From Allolobophora icterica (taxonomy: Eukaryota > Annelida > Clitellata > Crassiclitellata > Lumbricidae), in assembly GCA_963556255.1 (NCBI GenBank), contig OY744604.1, positions 76,152,736-76,216,735 on the forward strand: a DNA stretch of 64,000 nt, read 5' to 3'. This document shows positions 1-11,690 of this stretch, piece by piece; position 1 is the first letter of the stretch, and every line of letters starts with the position of its first letter. A program made the position numbers and the translations under genes. The notes beneath the pieces are model-generated. The model did no database searches. It was not told the DNA's origin and saw only the letters and a program-made list of their open reading frames with translations.

Positions 1-1345
1 GAAGTCAACCACCGAGTGATGTTGAGCTACCTGGCCTCTGGTATGACACCCATACAGTACGAGCGCTTTAGCGACTTCAGTCGGTTTGGACTATTGTCAG
101 ACCTTTTCCGCAGGAGGAATATGGTTACATTTAGTGCCATTTCTGAGAACCTGCGAAAGCAATCTATATTTGGCGCTAGAGCGCAGGAGTCTTCACTGTC
201 GCCTGATGGAGCTATCTCTATAATGACTGACGCACGACATCATTGTAGACGAAATAGTTATCACACCGACCATGTTGCTATCGGGTTGAAAACTCACAAA
301 GTCGTTGATATTCAACACATTAACGGGAATGATGATAACTGTTCACAGCGTCACGAGGCAGTGGGATTCGACAGGATGTACGAGAGCCTGGATCTCAGCA
401 ACATTAAAGTTGCCCATCATGTGCATGATCGAAACATGACAATCAACAAGCGCCTACGTGAGAGGAAGCAAGCCAGGAATTCCAATGACCGCTGGCACTG
501 CACCCGTCCTATAACAGCCGGGGTGAAAAAAATTGGGCAAGGAGCACAAAAAAACATTGGAAAAACATGGCATCCCGAGCTTTCTGACAAGGGTGCTGCC
601 ATTCGAAACCACGTCTATTGGTGTATGGACAATTGCAATGGAGATGCCCAAACCCTGCGTAAGCTCATAGAATCATGCATCTACAGCGCCCTTTTCTTCG
701 GCCTCGGCTGTGCTACGGCGCTATATAAATCGTCTTATTATTATTATTATTATTATTATCCCTCATTTTCAGAACAACCACAGCAAGTGCCATGAAACTT
801 CCCACTGCAAAGAGCCGGGGCATATGATTGAAGTTCGAATTGTTTCAAATGAGGCTGCAATTACAATGCTCCAGGACTTTCTTCGGTCGTTGGTAGTGTA
901 CAAGCACGCTGAAGATTATGTCAAAGGCCACGACACATTTTATGTGGAAAGTTTTAATAACGTTTGTCTGATCTATCTGGATAAACGGATACACTACGGG
1001 AATTTAATGTACGAGCTGCGGAGCAATCTGGCTGTCTTGGACTGGAACGAACACGTCGACAGACCATACACGTCTATATGCACGACTGTTCGTTCGAAAA
1101 ACCCACGTCGCCAAATCGGGAAAAAAGTGTATCGGCGCAAGACCTACGTATTTGTTGAGAACATTTGGAATTTGTACATTGCCGTGTGGTCAGCATCTAA
1201 AGCAATATCGGAGTCTGTGACAGAAACTTCTGCAGATAAGGAGACCTGCCAGAGTGAAATCTCTTCGGACGAATCCGATGACGACCAATTAGGAGACAGT
1301 GAGAGCTTTTCAAATGAAAGCAATGCACCCTACACAGTAGAATAA
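1..1345 (+). pseudogene. Disrupted transposase-like gene, 5' end off the window
   Basis: Two forward reading frames (open from base 1 to 795, and 710-1345) form one interrupted protein. The first part carries spaced motifs like those of DDE-type transposases: an acidic residue in MTDARHH, a second in VHDRN and a DRWH block, then NHVYWCMDNC. The second part continues with QNNHSKCHETSHCK, DTFYVESFNN and LAVLDWNEHVDR and ends in an acidic Ser/Glu/Asp tail. Both parts resemble, from memory, transposase-like proteins common in marine invertebrates and fish (perhaps Kolobok/T2-like); that placement is uncertain. The frame breaks between LIESC and HFQNNHS, where a short hairpin element with a (TTA)n tail is inserted. 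A strong GTAAGC donor (659) and a TTTTCAG acceptor (772) flank it, but splicing them would not keep the downstream frame, so I read it as a broken copy. The frame is open to base 1, so the N-terminus is outside the window. Confidence 0.55.
683..759 (+). mobile_element. Short hairpin repeat with TTA tail interrupting the transposase
   Basis: The segment starts with AGCGCCC, has GGCGCTATATAAATCG near its end and closes with about eight TTA units. The AGCGCC/GGCGCT ends can pair. The same AGCGCC...GGCGCT(A/G)TATAAAT tail recurs at about 29576, 30437 and at LINE 3' ends in this window, so it is probably a retroposed LINE/SINE 3' tail. Confidence 0.5.
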
Positions 1346-1994
1346 CCGTAAGAGCTGTGACAATATTGTATGATACACTAAAATCAAACATATCAGTGCT
1401 ACATAACCATCAACCGTCATTACACATAACCACCTTAGCATTCTGCTGTCTACTCTGCTTGACCTCCCCGGATTTTGGCCTGGCATAGGACAGAGAGATG
1501 TGTGGCAGAGCTGATGTGTGGCAGAGCTGACTGCTATCACACGCGTCCACAGGTGGCGGATAGTGGAACGACCTCTAGAAATAGAGGTCAGCTGCGAAAT
1601 AAGCAGGGTTATATCTGACGAATAAGCAGTCGCGGACCAACAGCGGCAAGGCTAGTAGGGCACACTGTAGAAAAAGAGTGGCATTTTGCTTGACAACTAA
1701 AAGCTGCAAATATCCAATAACAGCCTTGTGACATGGGAGCACATGACTCAATTTAAATAAGCCTGATGACCCTCTGCCTAGCGGGCATGTGTTCATCACC
1801 AAGACTAGGTCCACAGCGGAAAACTGTGGTTGATGCCACGAAGGGCATCCGATCTGTAACAAGATGCTCCAATCTGTATAAAAATGAATCTGTGGCTTAC
1901 CCCCCCTCAACGAGGTCCTAATCCAAGCAAGAAAAAAAGAAGATTGAACGGACAAGGGACTGTGGCCATTGCAAAATTGATTTGACATAGCACT
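1346..1994. other. Non-coding, no feature recognised
   Basis: Several short frames exist on the minus strand but none has recognisable motifs. Nothing supportable seen. Confidence 0.4.
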
Positions 1995-2112
1995 TATGAA
2001 AAACCTAGTCTCCGTAACGTGGTTTTCGTGTGGCGCCGAGCAATTGAGGGCAATTCAGGTTTAAATCCACCTCTGAGTAGGAATCTTGAAGAGGCGCTAT
2101 ATAAATTTAAAA
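1995..2112 (+). mobile_element. LINE/SINE 3'-tail fragment
   Basis: The stretch ends in GAGGCGCTATATAAATTTAAA, the same 3'-end signature carried by the L2-type LINE fragments at 12.9, 14.4, 17.1 and 56.4 kb. No coding part is left. Confidence 0.35.
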
Positions 2113-2265
2113 TGGGGGAATGTTATGTTACATTGAATCATAGCTATGACAGGTGTACATAAGCAGCTCACAATCGATAAAATTCTGCTTTATGTCAGAA
2201 AGTAAGTGTACAATAAAAATCTCTCTGTCTAAACAAAGTCCGGCGAATTATCCAAAGTATCAATG

Positions 2266-2738
2266 TTACTCCCACTTGTGGCCCATGTAAGGCGTGCCTG
2301 TTGGATTCGGATACAACGATCTCACTTTTCGCACTACGCAATCTGGCATTATTTCCCGCATGTGAAGTACACCGTTCGATTCCGTTAGTTTCTTGGCCAG
2401 ATATAATGGGCTCGTCCACCCACCCAAGTTGCAAATGATCTTCCAATATTTTCCATAAATTACTCTTCGTATTGGACTGTTAGCTGCATGCGCTGCTTGT
2501 CCTCCGCCAAGCCAACCTGGAGATGCAGAACCCACGCACGGAGAGAGAAAACAAAGAGGACAGGCGCCTTCCGATTGATGATTTTCACCCTGCAGCTGCA
2601 AATGATCAGCTGACACTTGAATGTCATGACTGTTTTGAGCCTCAATTTCTGACTCTGTACTATTTCCATTGGACGCGACCAAGACCTCCTTCGAAGCGGC
2701 ATCCATACAAGATTTTCTTCTCTTTGGTGGTTCCAACT
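2266..2738 (-). CDS. Cysteine-rich domain protein ending in REIMPDCV/YPNP/YMGHKWE
   Basis: An open minus-strand frame encodes about 156 residues; the first ATG is at 2706 (residue 11). It can equally be a terminal exon, because a TTGCAG acceptor ends at 2739. It has a basic PPKRRKS start, an acidic middle, then a compact domain: CPLCFLSPCV, WLGGGQ, IYGKYWKIICNLGGW, REIMPDCVVRKVRSLYPNP and PYMGHKWE just before the stop. From memory, this domain occurs in many uncharacterised cnidarian, echinoderm and fish proteins and usually ends near the MGH.WE block, so the 3' end looks genuine. Its function is unknown to me. It converges with the transposase-like gene to its left, so it could be a second ORF of the same DNA transposon or an unrelated gene. 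No frameshift is visible. Confidence 0.5.
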
Positions 2739-2849
2739 CTGCAATTGGAACAAAGGCAGTTTCGATTGGTTGGAGATATATTTATAATGTCATCAACATA
2801 CAATTAGCTCTTTCGACTTGACTTGAACGACAGCTTAGCTGGGTTATGC

Positions 2850-3070
2850 ATATGTTTATTGTCTTATTACATATCGTAATAATAATAATCATGGTAATTT
2901 TAATAATTACATTTTTAATTGGCCATTTATTATCATTACTGCTGTTACTGCTGTTCACATCAGTTGTCATTATACTAACATTGCTGATGTTATTATTACT
3001 ATGTATTTCTATAGCATGGTTTGAGCTAAATATTTGCAAGGATAATAAATGCAATTTAATTTAATATTTA
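2850..3070. other. AT-rich low-complexity DNA
   Basis: AT-rich TAATAA/TTATTA and TTATTACTG runs on both strands produce spurious hydrophobic frames. No gene seen. Confidence 0.6.
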
Positions 3071-3173
3071 TAAATCTTAGTTCAATCTTATTTGCGCACG
3101 TATAGCGCTACCTGAAGAACAATAGGGCCTACTTGTACAGGGTTCACCACACAAAACAATTTATACAATTTCA

Positions 3174-3207
<34 letters not shown>
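3174..3207. repeat. (TA)n microsatellite
   Basis: About 16 uninterrupted TA units. The DNA from here to about 4092 has a GC-rich block at 3560-3720 but no recognisable gene. Confidence 0.9.
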
Positions 3208-4446
3208 GCATCGTCTTCATAATTACCAATTTTTTCAAAATTCCAGTTGTTGTGAGCAAAAAATGCCCGTATGGCTTCCTCTTGATCGCCATCTACCACA
3301 ATAGTAAGTTCGTATTTGTTCATGGCAATCTAATCGCATATAGAAACTACAGACTTGTTTCTCAACCCTGTAAGTATCTTCATAGCAATGAACTCCATAG
3401 TAATATGAGTGTATGGGGGGGTAAATTTGGATAATTGGAACAACTTGTATACATTCTAGAAGTACAGGTATGACCTCTAGCCAGCTTACCTGGCTTTCGT
3501 ATACACAAATTAGTCGACCCACAGCTCGGTTATATATATACACAAGTGGTCAATTGATCGAGGTAGGGCCTGTACGGGGTATGCCCTGTCGGGTCTAGTC
3601 TGCCCTAGCGATGCATCTCCATCCATCCGTCCGACCGCTAGAGGGCCAGAGGGAGGGTGAAGGGCCTAGGGTGGGGGCTACCACCGATCGACCGACCGTC
3701 CCTGCGCCTCGCCTCCATTCCACAAAGCGGACGATGTTGCCTAGGCTATGCATATAATTAAATTCAGCAGCCTATGCTTGTAAGATGTGTAAACCAAAAT
3801 GAAATCAACGCCCATTGGCCGACAGATGCTTACTTGAACCGCCTACAGTCGTTGGTCACTTCATTCTACGAGGGAAACCGCCAAACCTAAAACCTAGGGC
3901 TTTAACATAAACTTGTGGATATGGCGCCGATTTATACTGCAAAAGGCCTCAAGCCATGTCGTACCAAAAGCAAGTAGCAGTCGGATAAATACAAGAAAGT
4001 CCATTGACTCATTGAGACAAACAGTCAGTCTATTGTAGCGATTGCTCGGAACTTCAAATTCATTTCCTATGACCCACTTGTCCCCAGATTTACTGGAGAC
4101 CAGTGGCGTAACAACCATATAACGAGGGTGGACAAAGTCCAAGGGCCCCCGAGGTCCAAAGGGCTCCCAAGCTTTCTTATTGCGCACCCTGTGTGACATT
4201 TTGCTTTAGTGCCCTATTCTTTCATTTTCCTCCGAGCACAAGCATTTTTTATGTGGTTCATTGTTCCATCTGATGACACATATTTAGCCTACGGTGTTCA
4301 AAAGGGCCACAACAAGGCCCACGTAGGTCTGAGCCTCTCTGTAGCAACAGGAACTAGCCTGTATATATGACGGATCCTTCATATGATACTGGATACACAG
4401 GGTCACAGATGTATGTACGTGTTGTGTCTATCTACCAGTGATGTAG

Positions 4447-4590
4447 TACTCGAGTCCGGGCAAGGACTCGAGTCCGACTCGAGACCGATTTTCTGCGGAC
4501 TCGGACTCGGACTCGGACTTGGACTGTCACGACTCGGACTTGGACTCGGACTCGAACCCTGGACTCGAATTTGACTCGCTGACTCGTTTT
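4447..4590. repeat. Left subterminal GGACTC hexamer array of hAT B
   Basis: Tandem and near-tandem GGACTC/GACTCG units, partly in both orientations near the tip (ACTCGAGTCC). They create spurious Leu-Gly or Ser-Pro repeat frames. Confidence 0.85.
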
Positions 4591-4893
4591 CCGAGTCACA
4601 ATTTCTGGACAGAACAAGCAAACTGTATTGCAATGCCACGGCTAAGACCACCCCTCATGCGAGAACGAACGTGAATATCCGGCCGACCGTCGTTACAGGG
4701 ATCAGCCAGTACAGGTGAAACTATTCCGTTTGAAGACGAGTATGATGAATGGGCTGGGGTATAAGACAGAGGGTCTCTATTTGGCCTGGTATAGGCATAT
4801 AATTATAGGCCTATATGCATACGCCAACCAGTTAATACCAGCAGACAATAGAAACTAATGAAGTGAAGACGAGTATCATGAATAGACAACGGG

Positions 4894-4952
4894 TATAAAT
4901 GTGCCCTTCCACGTCGATAACAGCGTTATCGGCGTGGAAGGGTACATTTATA
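4894..4952. repeat. Near-perfect 28-bp palindrome with 3-bp centre
   Basis: Arms 4894-4921 and 4925-4952 are inverted copies with two differences (both G:U-compatible in RNA). The centre is AGC. It lies inside hAT B. Confidence 0.85.
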
Positions 4953-5379
4953 GAGGCGCACACCGTGAAGGGCATGATATTGAACCGAATACTAGGGATT
5001 GTCGATTTGTAAATATATCTTCAATCATAATGCTAAACTATGCGTGGAGTTATTAATTTATCGCTTCATTAGAAGAAACTTCGTATCGCCCTTCTCATGT
5101 GTAGAGAAGGAGCGTGGACGTGACATGACAGGACTGCACTTGACAATTGTGGAATTTACAGTTCTAACTGTTCCTACCTACTGAACTTGTGTTTAGCAGT
5201 GGAAGAATTTTTATGTGTCCTATGATCGTGCCAGATTATCGAACAAAACTTTATTTAATTTAGTGTTTTAATGTGAAATTTGGGTGATTACATTAAAAAT
5301 TCTTTCTGCATAAGGCCAAACTAGTCCTGTTATATTTTCATGGCATTGAATTGCGTGGTTCAGTGTATTTTGATGTGGA

Positions 5380-5517
5380 TGGACTCGGACTCGGACTTGG
5401 ACTCGATCTTTAGTGACTCGGACTCGGACTCGGACTCGAACACCTCAGGACTCGGACTCGACTCGGACTCGGCTTAGATGGACTCGGACTTGACTCGGAC
5501 TCGGCTTAGGTGGACTC
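5380..5517. repeat. Right subterminal GGACTC hexamer array of hAT B
   Basis: Repeated GGACTC/ACTCGG units, mirroring the left array and interrupted by GGCTTAG(A/G)TGG segments. Confidence 0.85.
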
Positions 5518-6435
5518 GACTACATCACTGCTATCTACGTAGGTCATCGGATTGCCGGGGTCGGGGTATTTGACCCTAATCGACCCATGAATGAAGACCC
5601 ACCTTTCCAGATTTTCCCTTTTAGGCGTACAACCACTGCATGCACTTTACGGTATACGCATATCTCTCAGCTCCAGTGCTAAGAAATGCTTAAAATATTA
5701 TCTGCCTAATTGTTCGTCTGTCTCTCGCTCTTTCACTCGCTCGCTCTCTGTCTATGTATCTCTCGTTTTCTCTCGCACTCGCTCTGTCTCTGTCGCAATC
5801 TGTCTCTTTGTCAATGTCTCTGTAAAAGCCTCGTGGCCTATACACACTGCACTGTCTACACACGACTACAGTCTTCGTGCTCCTCAGCCTCACATGAAAG
5901 TATAGTACGTTTTTCTTGTTCATGAATACAGTCATTCGCTTACTTAAAAAACGACTTCTAATTAAATTTTTAATCGACGGCCAAGGCTCTCTTGAACCAG
6001 AGAAACTAAGACTCGACTGAAGGTAATTAAGGAACTTCTAATTTAGAATTGCAGTTCTTGTTGCTTTGCTTTTTTAATTAGCATATAATATAAGTAATTA
6101 ATCTGCTTCACTTCGTGAAATATAGGCCTACTAATGCCTTAAACGTTACGCTGTGAATCTGAATTTGCCTCGAGAGCAAAGATTCCAAGGAGAGAAGTGA
6201 TGCCACTGGTTTGAAACATAACATGGAGAAATTTGAGTTCATAGTATTTATTTTCATTTGGGAACAATTGTTACTGACAACTGAGTGCATCTCTTGCACT
6301 TCAATCAGTCCAAATAGACCTATCTGCTGCTACCAGACTTCTCTCTGTGGCATTTGACTTAACATGCGTGATTCATATGAATCTATCATTACTACAGCTA
6401 CAGCAATTAGTCAGCTCTTTGTAAGATTACGCCGA

Positions 6436-6980
6436 AGTTAGAAAAACTCGCACAAATAAATTTTCTGATGAACTGAACAGTGACGAACGTCTTCAAGATC
6501 CAGAAGTAGCTTTCAAGAGTCATGTATTTTTCGCTTTTGTAGACAGCAATGGCACAGCTTAAGAGTCGTTTTGAAAGCCAGCGTTTAGTTTCTGCAGCGT
6601 TTAGTTTTCTTTATTCCAAATCTTTCCTGCACTTATCCCATGTTGATTTGGAATTAGCAGCAACAAAACTGCAGCAAACATATTCATCTGACATCGGACC
6701 CGATTTTTTTGTCAGAGGCGCGGTCTTTCAGACGTGAGTTCAGCAAGGAACTCGAAACAACAAAAACTGTGTTGGACACACTGAAACTCATATCGAGATC
6801 TCACACCACGTCATCTATCCCGGAATTGGCCACTGCCTGTATGCTTTTGAAACTCTCGTTGCCAGTGCGGAGCGCTCCTTCAGTCCTTCTCCAAATTGAA
6901 ACTTATAAAGACGTATCTTAGATCCACTATCTCACAGGACAGGCTTGATGGTCTTGCTCTTCTTGCAATCGAAAACTAAT
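6436..6980 (+). pseudogene. Decayed hAT transposase C-terminal half
   Basis: Frame-shifting forward translation gives SQLKSRFESQR-like and FSFLYSKSFLHLSHVDLE segments (about 6546-6650). After them come a SSIPELATACMLLKLSLPV block and an ERSFSKLKL...LRSTISQDRLDGLALLAIEN block (about 6810-6975). These are the usual C-terminal segments of hAT transposases and ZMYM1-like proteins, including the region used for dimerisation in that family. At least two frame changes and internal stops separate them, so it is a dead copy carried by hAT element A. Confidence 0.75.
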
Positions 6981-7424
6981 GTGCAAAACAATTGAATATT
7001 GATGACTTGATAGACACATTTGCTAATAATAAAACTAGAATAGCCAAATTCGTGAAGTAATTCTCTGAAGAACTACAGAGATGGAGCGCTCCGCACTGGC
7101 GACGGTGACTGAGAGAGGACAAACAGCACATAGACAGTAGCCAATTCCGGGATACATGACATGATGTGAGAACTGCAGACATTATAATATTACTGCATGT
7201 GTAGCCTAAGTAGGCAATATATTTTTGTTGTATTCTTGTTTTGTCTTGAACTATTAATGTGACTCGAACTATGGGTCATTAATGAGAACGTTTAACACTC
7301 TCTTTAGCCTAACTGCAGTTTAAAATATAGCTACCTTATTATTTTGACTTTTTAATGGGTAAGGGCCCCCAAGCATAGAATGTCCAAGGGCCCCCGGCTG
7401 GGTTGTTACGCCACTGCTGGAGAC

Positions 7425-9187
7425 ATTTAGAGATTATAATATTACCACTTGGAAATTTCCTCTTACCGGTAGCTTTAGCCAATATTTACAGTAAGCCTAT
7501 ATCACGAAGTTTGTATGTCCTAATGTTCTGATTGCGCTTAGGCTAACAGATTGTCTTTAATGACAAGCTACATTGGTTTTCCAGTCAGTTTTAGCACACA
7601 TTCATCATTGAAATGTTCAAGCATGTCATTGTTAAGAATGTCTGTTTATATTGATGCTTATTCAGCAGTATCACAGTGAAATAATACTTTTAAGGAGAAA
7701 TTAAAAGTACCGAGTCTATGGCTATAATAGCGCCTATAATAATGTCCATGCATAGAGAATAATACCTAGATTAAGTACTAACATCTGACGATTGCACGAT
7801 ACCGGTACTTTGAAAGGCACAGTAGTATGCCCTATATTATAGAGTAGTTTCAGTTTTAACGACACTGTTTGATAACAAAGATCATTAGCGTCGCCGTCCT
7901 CCTTAATCCGGGCTTGTGACTGGCACTGCCAGAGTACGAGCAGTGGTGGAGTTCTAAGGCACGGTTTTAGATCGTAAAGTATATGACCCTGTCCAACTCC
8001 ACAGCAGGAATCCGCTTAGCAGTAACTTAATACGAAACATCTGTTATAAGCTTCCTCGGTTTCTCAAAAGGTTCCGCTGTCTAAAGGCTGTGGAAGTGAA
8101 CGTGCAGATGGGTCAGACCGAGGACTCCGAGGTTATTTCGGTGTCCACGGTCAGACACTTCCTCATTTTTCAACTTCATTATTCGGCGTCGATTTGCGGC
8201 TTCATCCGTAATCCGAGACTGATAGTGTACTGACAACAGATCAGACTGGATTTCAACCCAGTTTTCAATTGAGGGCTATCTGAGTGCGCACACACTGTAC
8301 TAAGATGTAGGCCTACTCCAAGCAACTGAAATGTTTACGTCTATCTCGGTGTAATTAGTCACTCATCGTACCCAGAGCCAGCGTCGAACACACCCCTCAC
8401 TTAACCCAGCATGCCATTGAATGTGCCAAACCGTAAACTCCTGTGGCCGAACCTTGAACTCCCTTATAAAATATTACACGAGTGCATTCCATTACCAAAC
8501 CCGGAGTCACTCGATCTTATATAATTTGTCAGCGTCGTGCTGTTGTCTGATAGCCAGGATTCTTTGCCAGGATTCTGTCCATATTTAACAGCATAGGAAC
8601 GAAGTCACCGCTGTTGCATACATCTATTCAGATTACTAGACAAAACCATCAGTCATGCGTTTGAATAAGCAGTGCATGCTTGTAAAACTTAGTAAACACG
8701 AACAAAGATAATGACTTATTTAGTAGGGCATATTTAACAATTAACAGTATACATGATTTTCCATTATCAGGAGTTGGGGGAGATGTCCCCATGGAATCTT
8801 AAGGTCGTCCACGAAGTCCTTGGATTGATGTAGAAACTAAACCACCAATTTCAGGCAGAAAAGAATATCATCCTCCACAGACACGGTGGCAGAGGTATGC
8901 CCTGGCACAGTTTCTTCTCCCATCTGCGAGCGACTGCTTGGTGGCGAGGTTCGTGTGCTGCGAGCCCCGTCGTCTGTTGTCGCTCCTATCCTTCGACTTT
9001 ACGTTATGTAAGGAGTCCTAACACGTCGTTTGGGCTCTGCATGTGTGCGGGAGCTCGTCAGTGGTGACTCTAGTGAGCCGAGAACTGTTCTCTTATTGAT
9101 TAAAATTGGTTCTTAAAAACTTTGGCATCATTTAGGCAGGCGTATGTATAGCTTTTGTAAGGTTCTTAAGATACACATATACAGTGC
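7425..9187. other. Non-coding, no feature recognised
   Basis: Intermediate-GC DNA with TAGGCCTA at about 8310. I see no long open frame or splice-consistent exon. Confidence 0.4.
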
Positions 9188-9355
9188 ACACATGCATACA
9201 TACATACATACATACATACATACATACACACATACATACATACATACATACATACATACATACATACATACATACATACATACATACACACACATACATA
9301 CATACATACACACACATACATACATACATACATACATACATACATACATACATAG

Positions 9356-9386
<31 letters not shown>

Positions 9387-9484
9387 CATACATACATACA
9401 TACATACATACATACATACATACATACATACATACATACATACATACATACATACATACATACATACATACATACATACATACA
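9188..9484. repeat. (ACAT)n microsatellite
   Basis: About 300 bp of CATA/ACAT units with a few ACAC variants and one TAGTTACA interruption. All overlapping Tyr-Val-Cys-Met or Ile-His-Thr frames are artefacts of it. Confidence 0.95.
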
Positions 9485-9485
9485 A

Positions 9486-10324
9486 AGAGAACAGCTGAGG
9501 GGTCTGTCCTGTTAATATTAGTTACCAGGTGTTTCACTCCAACCAGCTGCAAGTGTCGGCTAGTGATATATAAATCCACACGTAGTCACACAATCCTTGA
9601 GGCAAAACGGAAATGACTACTATTGTACAGTCAAATTACAAGTCCCTATTTCCAGACACGCACGAGAAAGCCATTTAATTATGTTGGAGTATATCATTAG
9701 CGAGACTATACCAACCTCTCACCGGATTCCAACTGCGTGACCAGGTGAAAAGGCAGTTTTATGATCCGCCTCTCTGATTATATTAACTCGTTGCGTTGGG
9801 CGTCTCAGCAAAGCTGTGGGAGGTAATTAACATTCTCAAACTCGACTGGAGATATCCCAACGTGGCGGGCATTTCTCGTACATAGCTAGTGTAATTGTAT
9901 ACTGTAAGGATATTGAGACTACTCAATATTCACCTCTGGGGCATTTTCGTTCGCTCTAACCTCTGACTCACTATTCCGCACCTTATTTACATAACGTTAT
10001 TTCGGCTCAGTTCATTGTAGAGTCGTGGAGACCAGGCTATTCAATGACTTTCACATGTAGTGAATAATTAATTAATTACGAATAGTAAGTAATTTAATCA
10101 CTATTGCCTGTTCTCCGATTCCAAATCATTAACTCTATATCGAGTCAGTGAGGATAAAATTCCGTTGCTTACATAATTTATCTCAGTGTCAGAGACCTCT
10201 AGTATGCAATTCCAATTAAATCAAATTTTATCTGACTTTGTCATTGAACTGAACCATGCAACCATATATACGATAACCTCTCTGACCACATCTGTGGAAA
10301 GACCGTAACCGCTTTCATTTTAAG
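9486..10324. other. Non-coding, no feature recognised
   Basis: AT-rich single-copy-looking sequence without supportable coding potential. Confidence 0.4.
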
Positions 10325-10728
10325 GACAGCAGCAGTGGTGGCGCCAAGGGTGGGCTAGGGGATCTTAGCCCCCAAAATTTGGCTCAGCATCCAAAGCAAA
10401 ATGTGGGAAATATCTGCCACTGCTTACTTCATAATGGCAAACTAGAAAAGTATGCAATGACCAACGGCAACGAAGTCTTCAATTGTCTCAGGCAGTGAGG
10501 CAAATATATTACTTACTTGATTATAATGAAAAGGGGGTAACATTTCCATACTAGCGATTGAAAGGGAGCTGTCGGGCGTGTCAGCTGTGAACTGGGAAAA
10601 GGTAATTGACAAATTCAACGAAGGTGACAGAAGACTACCTCTGCACTAAGACCAACAGTAGGCAACGCTTGAACTTGAATGCAGTTGCTCAGAACTTACT
10701 ACGACTAGTAAACTTATTAGTAGGCCTA

Positions 10729-11388
10729 CATCGATTCTCAACCTGTGGGTCGCGACCCAACGGGAGTCGCCTTACAATTTGCCATGGGTCGGCTGGAACC
10801 TTCAGAAATTTGTAAAAAAAAGTTGTCAGCGTATTTTAAAAATATTTAAAATTGTATGTAGACTAATTATGATTTCTGCGTTGTGCTCTTGCAAAGACTG
10901 CCGCGAGAATAATCTGACCTGGTGAGAAAGAAGCAAGCACAGCCTTCTCATTGACGCTCTTCTTTGAATTGCGAAATTCCATCATTTTCTAGTTATAATT
11001 GAAATAATAATTATTGTCGCTTTCTGTAGCTTTGTTTTCTTAATTCAATCTTAAGTACTATTTAAACTTTAAATTTAGCAGCTGCCATTGAAATTTTTAA
11101 CTCTAAATTGTATCTTAGGCCCTACAGGCACAGTATAATGCACAATTTATATCAAACTTCGAGTAAATATTTAAATTACTAAATTTTACTTTTAAAATTT
11201 TCAAAATTATTACAAATAAAATTACAAATTGTTTTGCTGATTAATGATTTATTATGATATTATGCATGATGCGTAGGTAACTGTGGTGAAGGGAGTAGCC
11301 TTACCCAATCAATTTTATTGTCGGGGGTCGCCACGACTTTGGAAATATTGTAAAGGGGTCACAGCACTAAAAAGGTTGAGAACCGCTG
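10729..11388. mobile_element. hAT-like MITE D nested in element C
   Basis: The left end reads (CATCGA)TTCTCAACCTGTGGGTCGCG and the right end GGTTGAGAACCGCTG; the shared TIR core is TTCTCAACC with CAGCGG at the better preserved tip. GGTTCTCAACC-type ends are typical of small hAT families. No convincing target duplication remains, and there is no coding capacity. Confidence 0.6.
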
Positions 11389-11517
11389 TACTAGTATAAT
11401 ATACTACTAGAGCTGTTGCCAGATAAGCAAATACCGTTTTCTCACCGGATGTATATTACAGCAGGCATCTTGAACCTGAAAATTTTTCCCGGGGAACCCC
11501 GCTTCAATGGGTGTGGG

Positions 11518-11690
11518 TTGTAGGAGGAAGGGAAAGGACTAGGAAGGAGTGGAGGGAAGAGGAGGAAGGGGAGGAACGAAAAAGGGGAGGTATGGAAGAG
11601 GGGAGGGGAAGGAGGGGAAGGAGGTAAAGGAAGGGAATATAGAAAAAGGGGCAGAGGGGCAGGGACTGGAAGAAAGGAAAGGGCTTAGGG
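11518..11690. repeat. Purine-rich GGGAAGG tract
   Basis: About 170 bp of almost pure A/G on the + strand, just inside the right end of hAT C. Its apparent Pro/Ser/Phe and Gly/Arg/Lys frames are compositional. Confidence 0.85.

Larger units (their letters stand above)
4428..5538. mobile_element. Nested non-autonomous hAT element B with GGACTC arrays
   Basis: The element proper is 4436-5530 (1,095 bp). Its ends are CAGTGATGTAGT and ACTACATCACTG, with an exact 8-bp duplication CTATCTAC at 4428-4435 and 5531-5538. Both subterminal regions (about 4447-4590 and 5380-5517) are built from many degenerate copies of the hexamer GGACTC. Clustered subterminal repeats serve as transposase binding sites in known hAT elements; that role is inferred here. 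There is no transposase, so it is a MITE-like passenger. Confidence 0.9.
4093..7424. mobile_element. hAT DNA transposon A with 8-bp TSD, nested insertion inside
   Basis: The element proper is 4101-7416. The left end reads CAGTGGCGTAACAACC and the right end GGTTGTTACGCCACTG, a perfect 16-bp terminal inverted repeat. It is flanked by an exact 8-bp duplication, CTGGAGAC, at 4093-4100 and 7417-7424, the target-site length of the hAT superfamily. G-rich AAGGGCCCCC motifs lie just inside both ends. The interior holds decayed transposase coding sequence (6436-6980) and a second hAT element (4436-5530). Frameshifts and stops mean it cannot make an active transposase. Confidence 0.9.

Noticed and set aside
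659..772. 114-bp intron in the transposase (GTAAGC...TTTTCAG)
   Set aside because: Splicing it leads to a stop soon after the junction, whereas an insertion model explains both flanking frames.
4383..4651. Leu-Gly and Ser-Pro repeat proteins on both strands
   Set aside because: Produced by the GGACTC hexamer array of a hAT element.
9128..9579. Several overlapping open frames over the ACAT array
   Set aside because: They are pure translations of a tetranucleotide repeat (Tyr-Val-Cys-Met or Ile-His-Thr) with no flanking coding signal.
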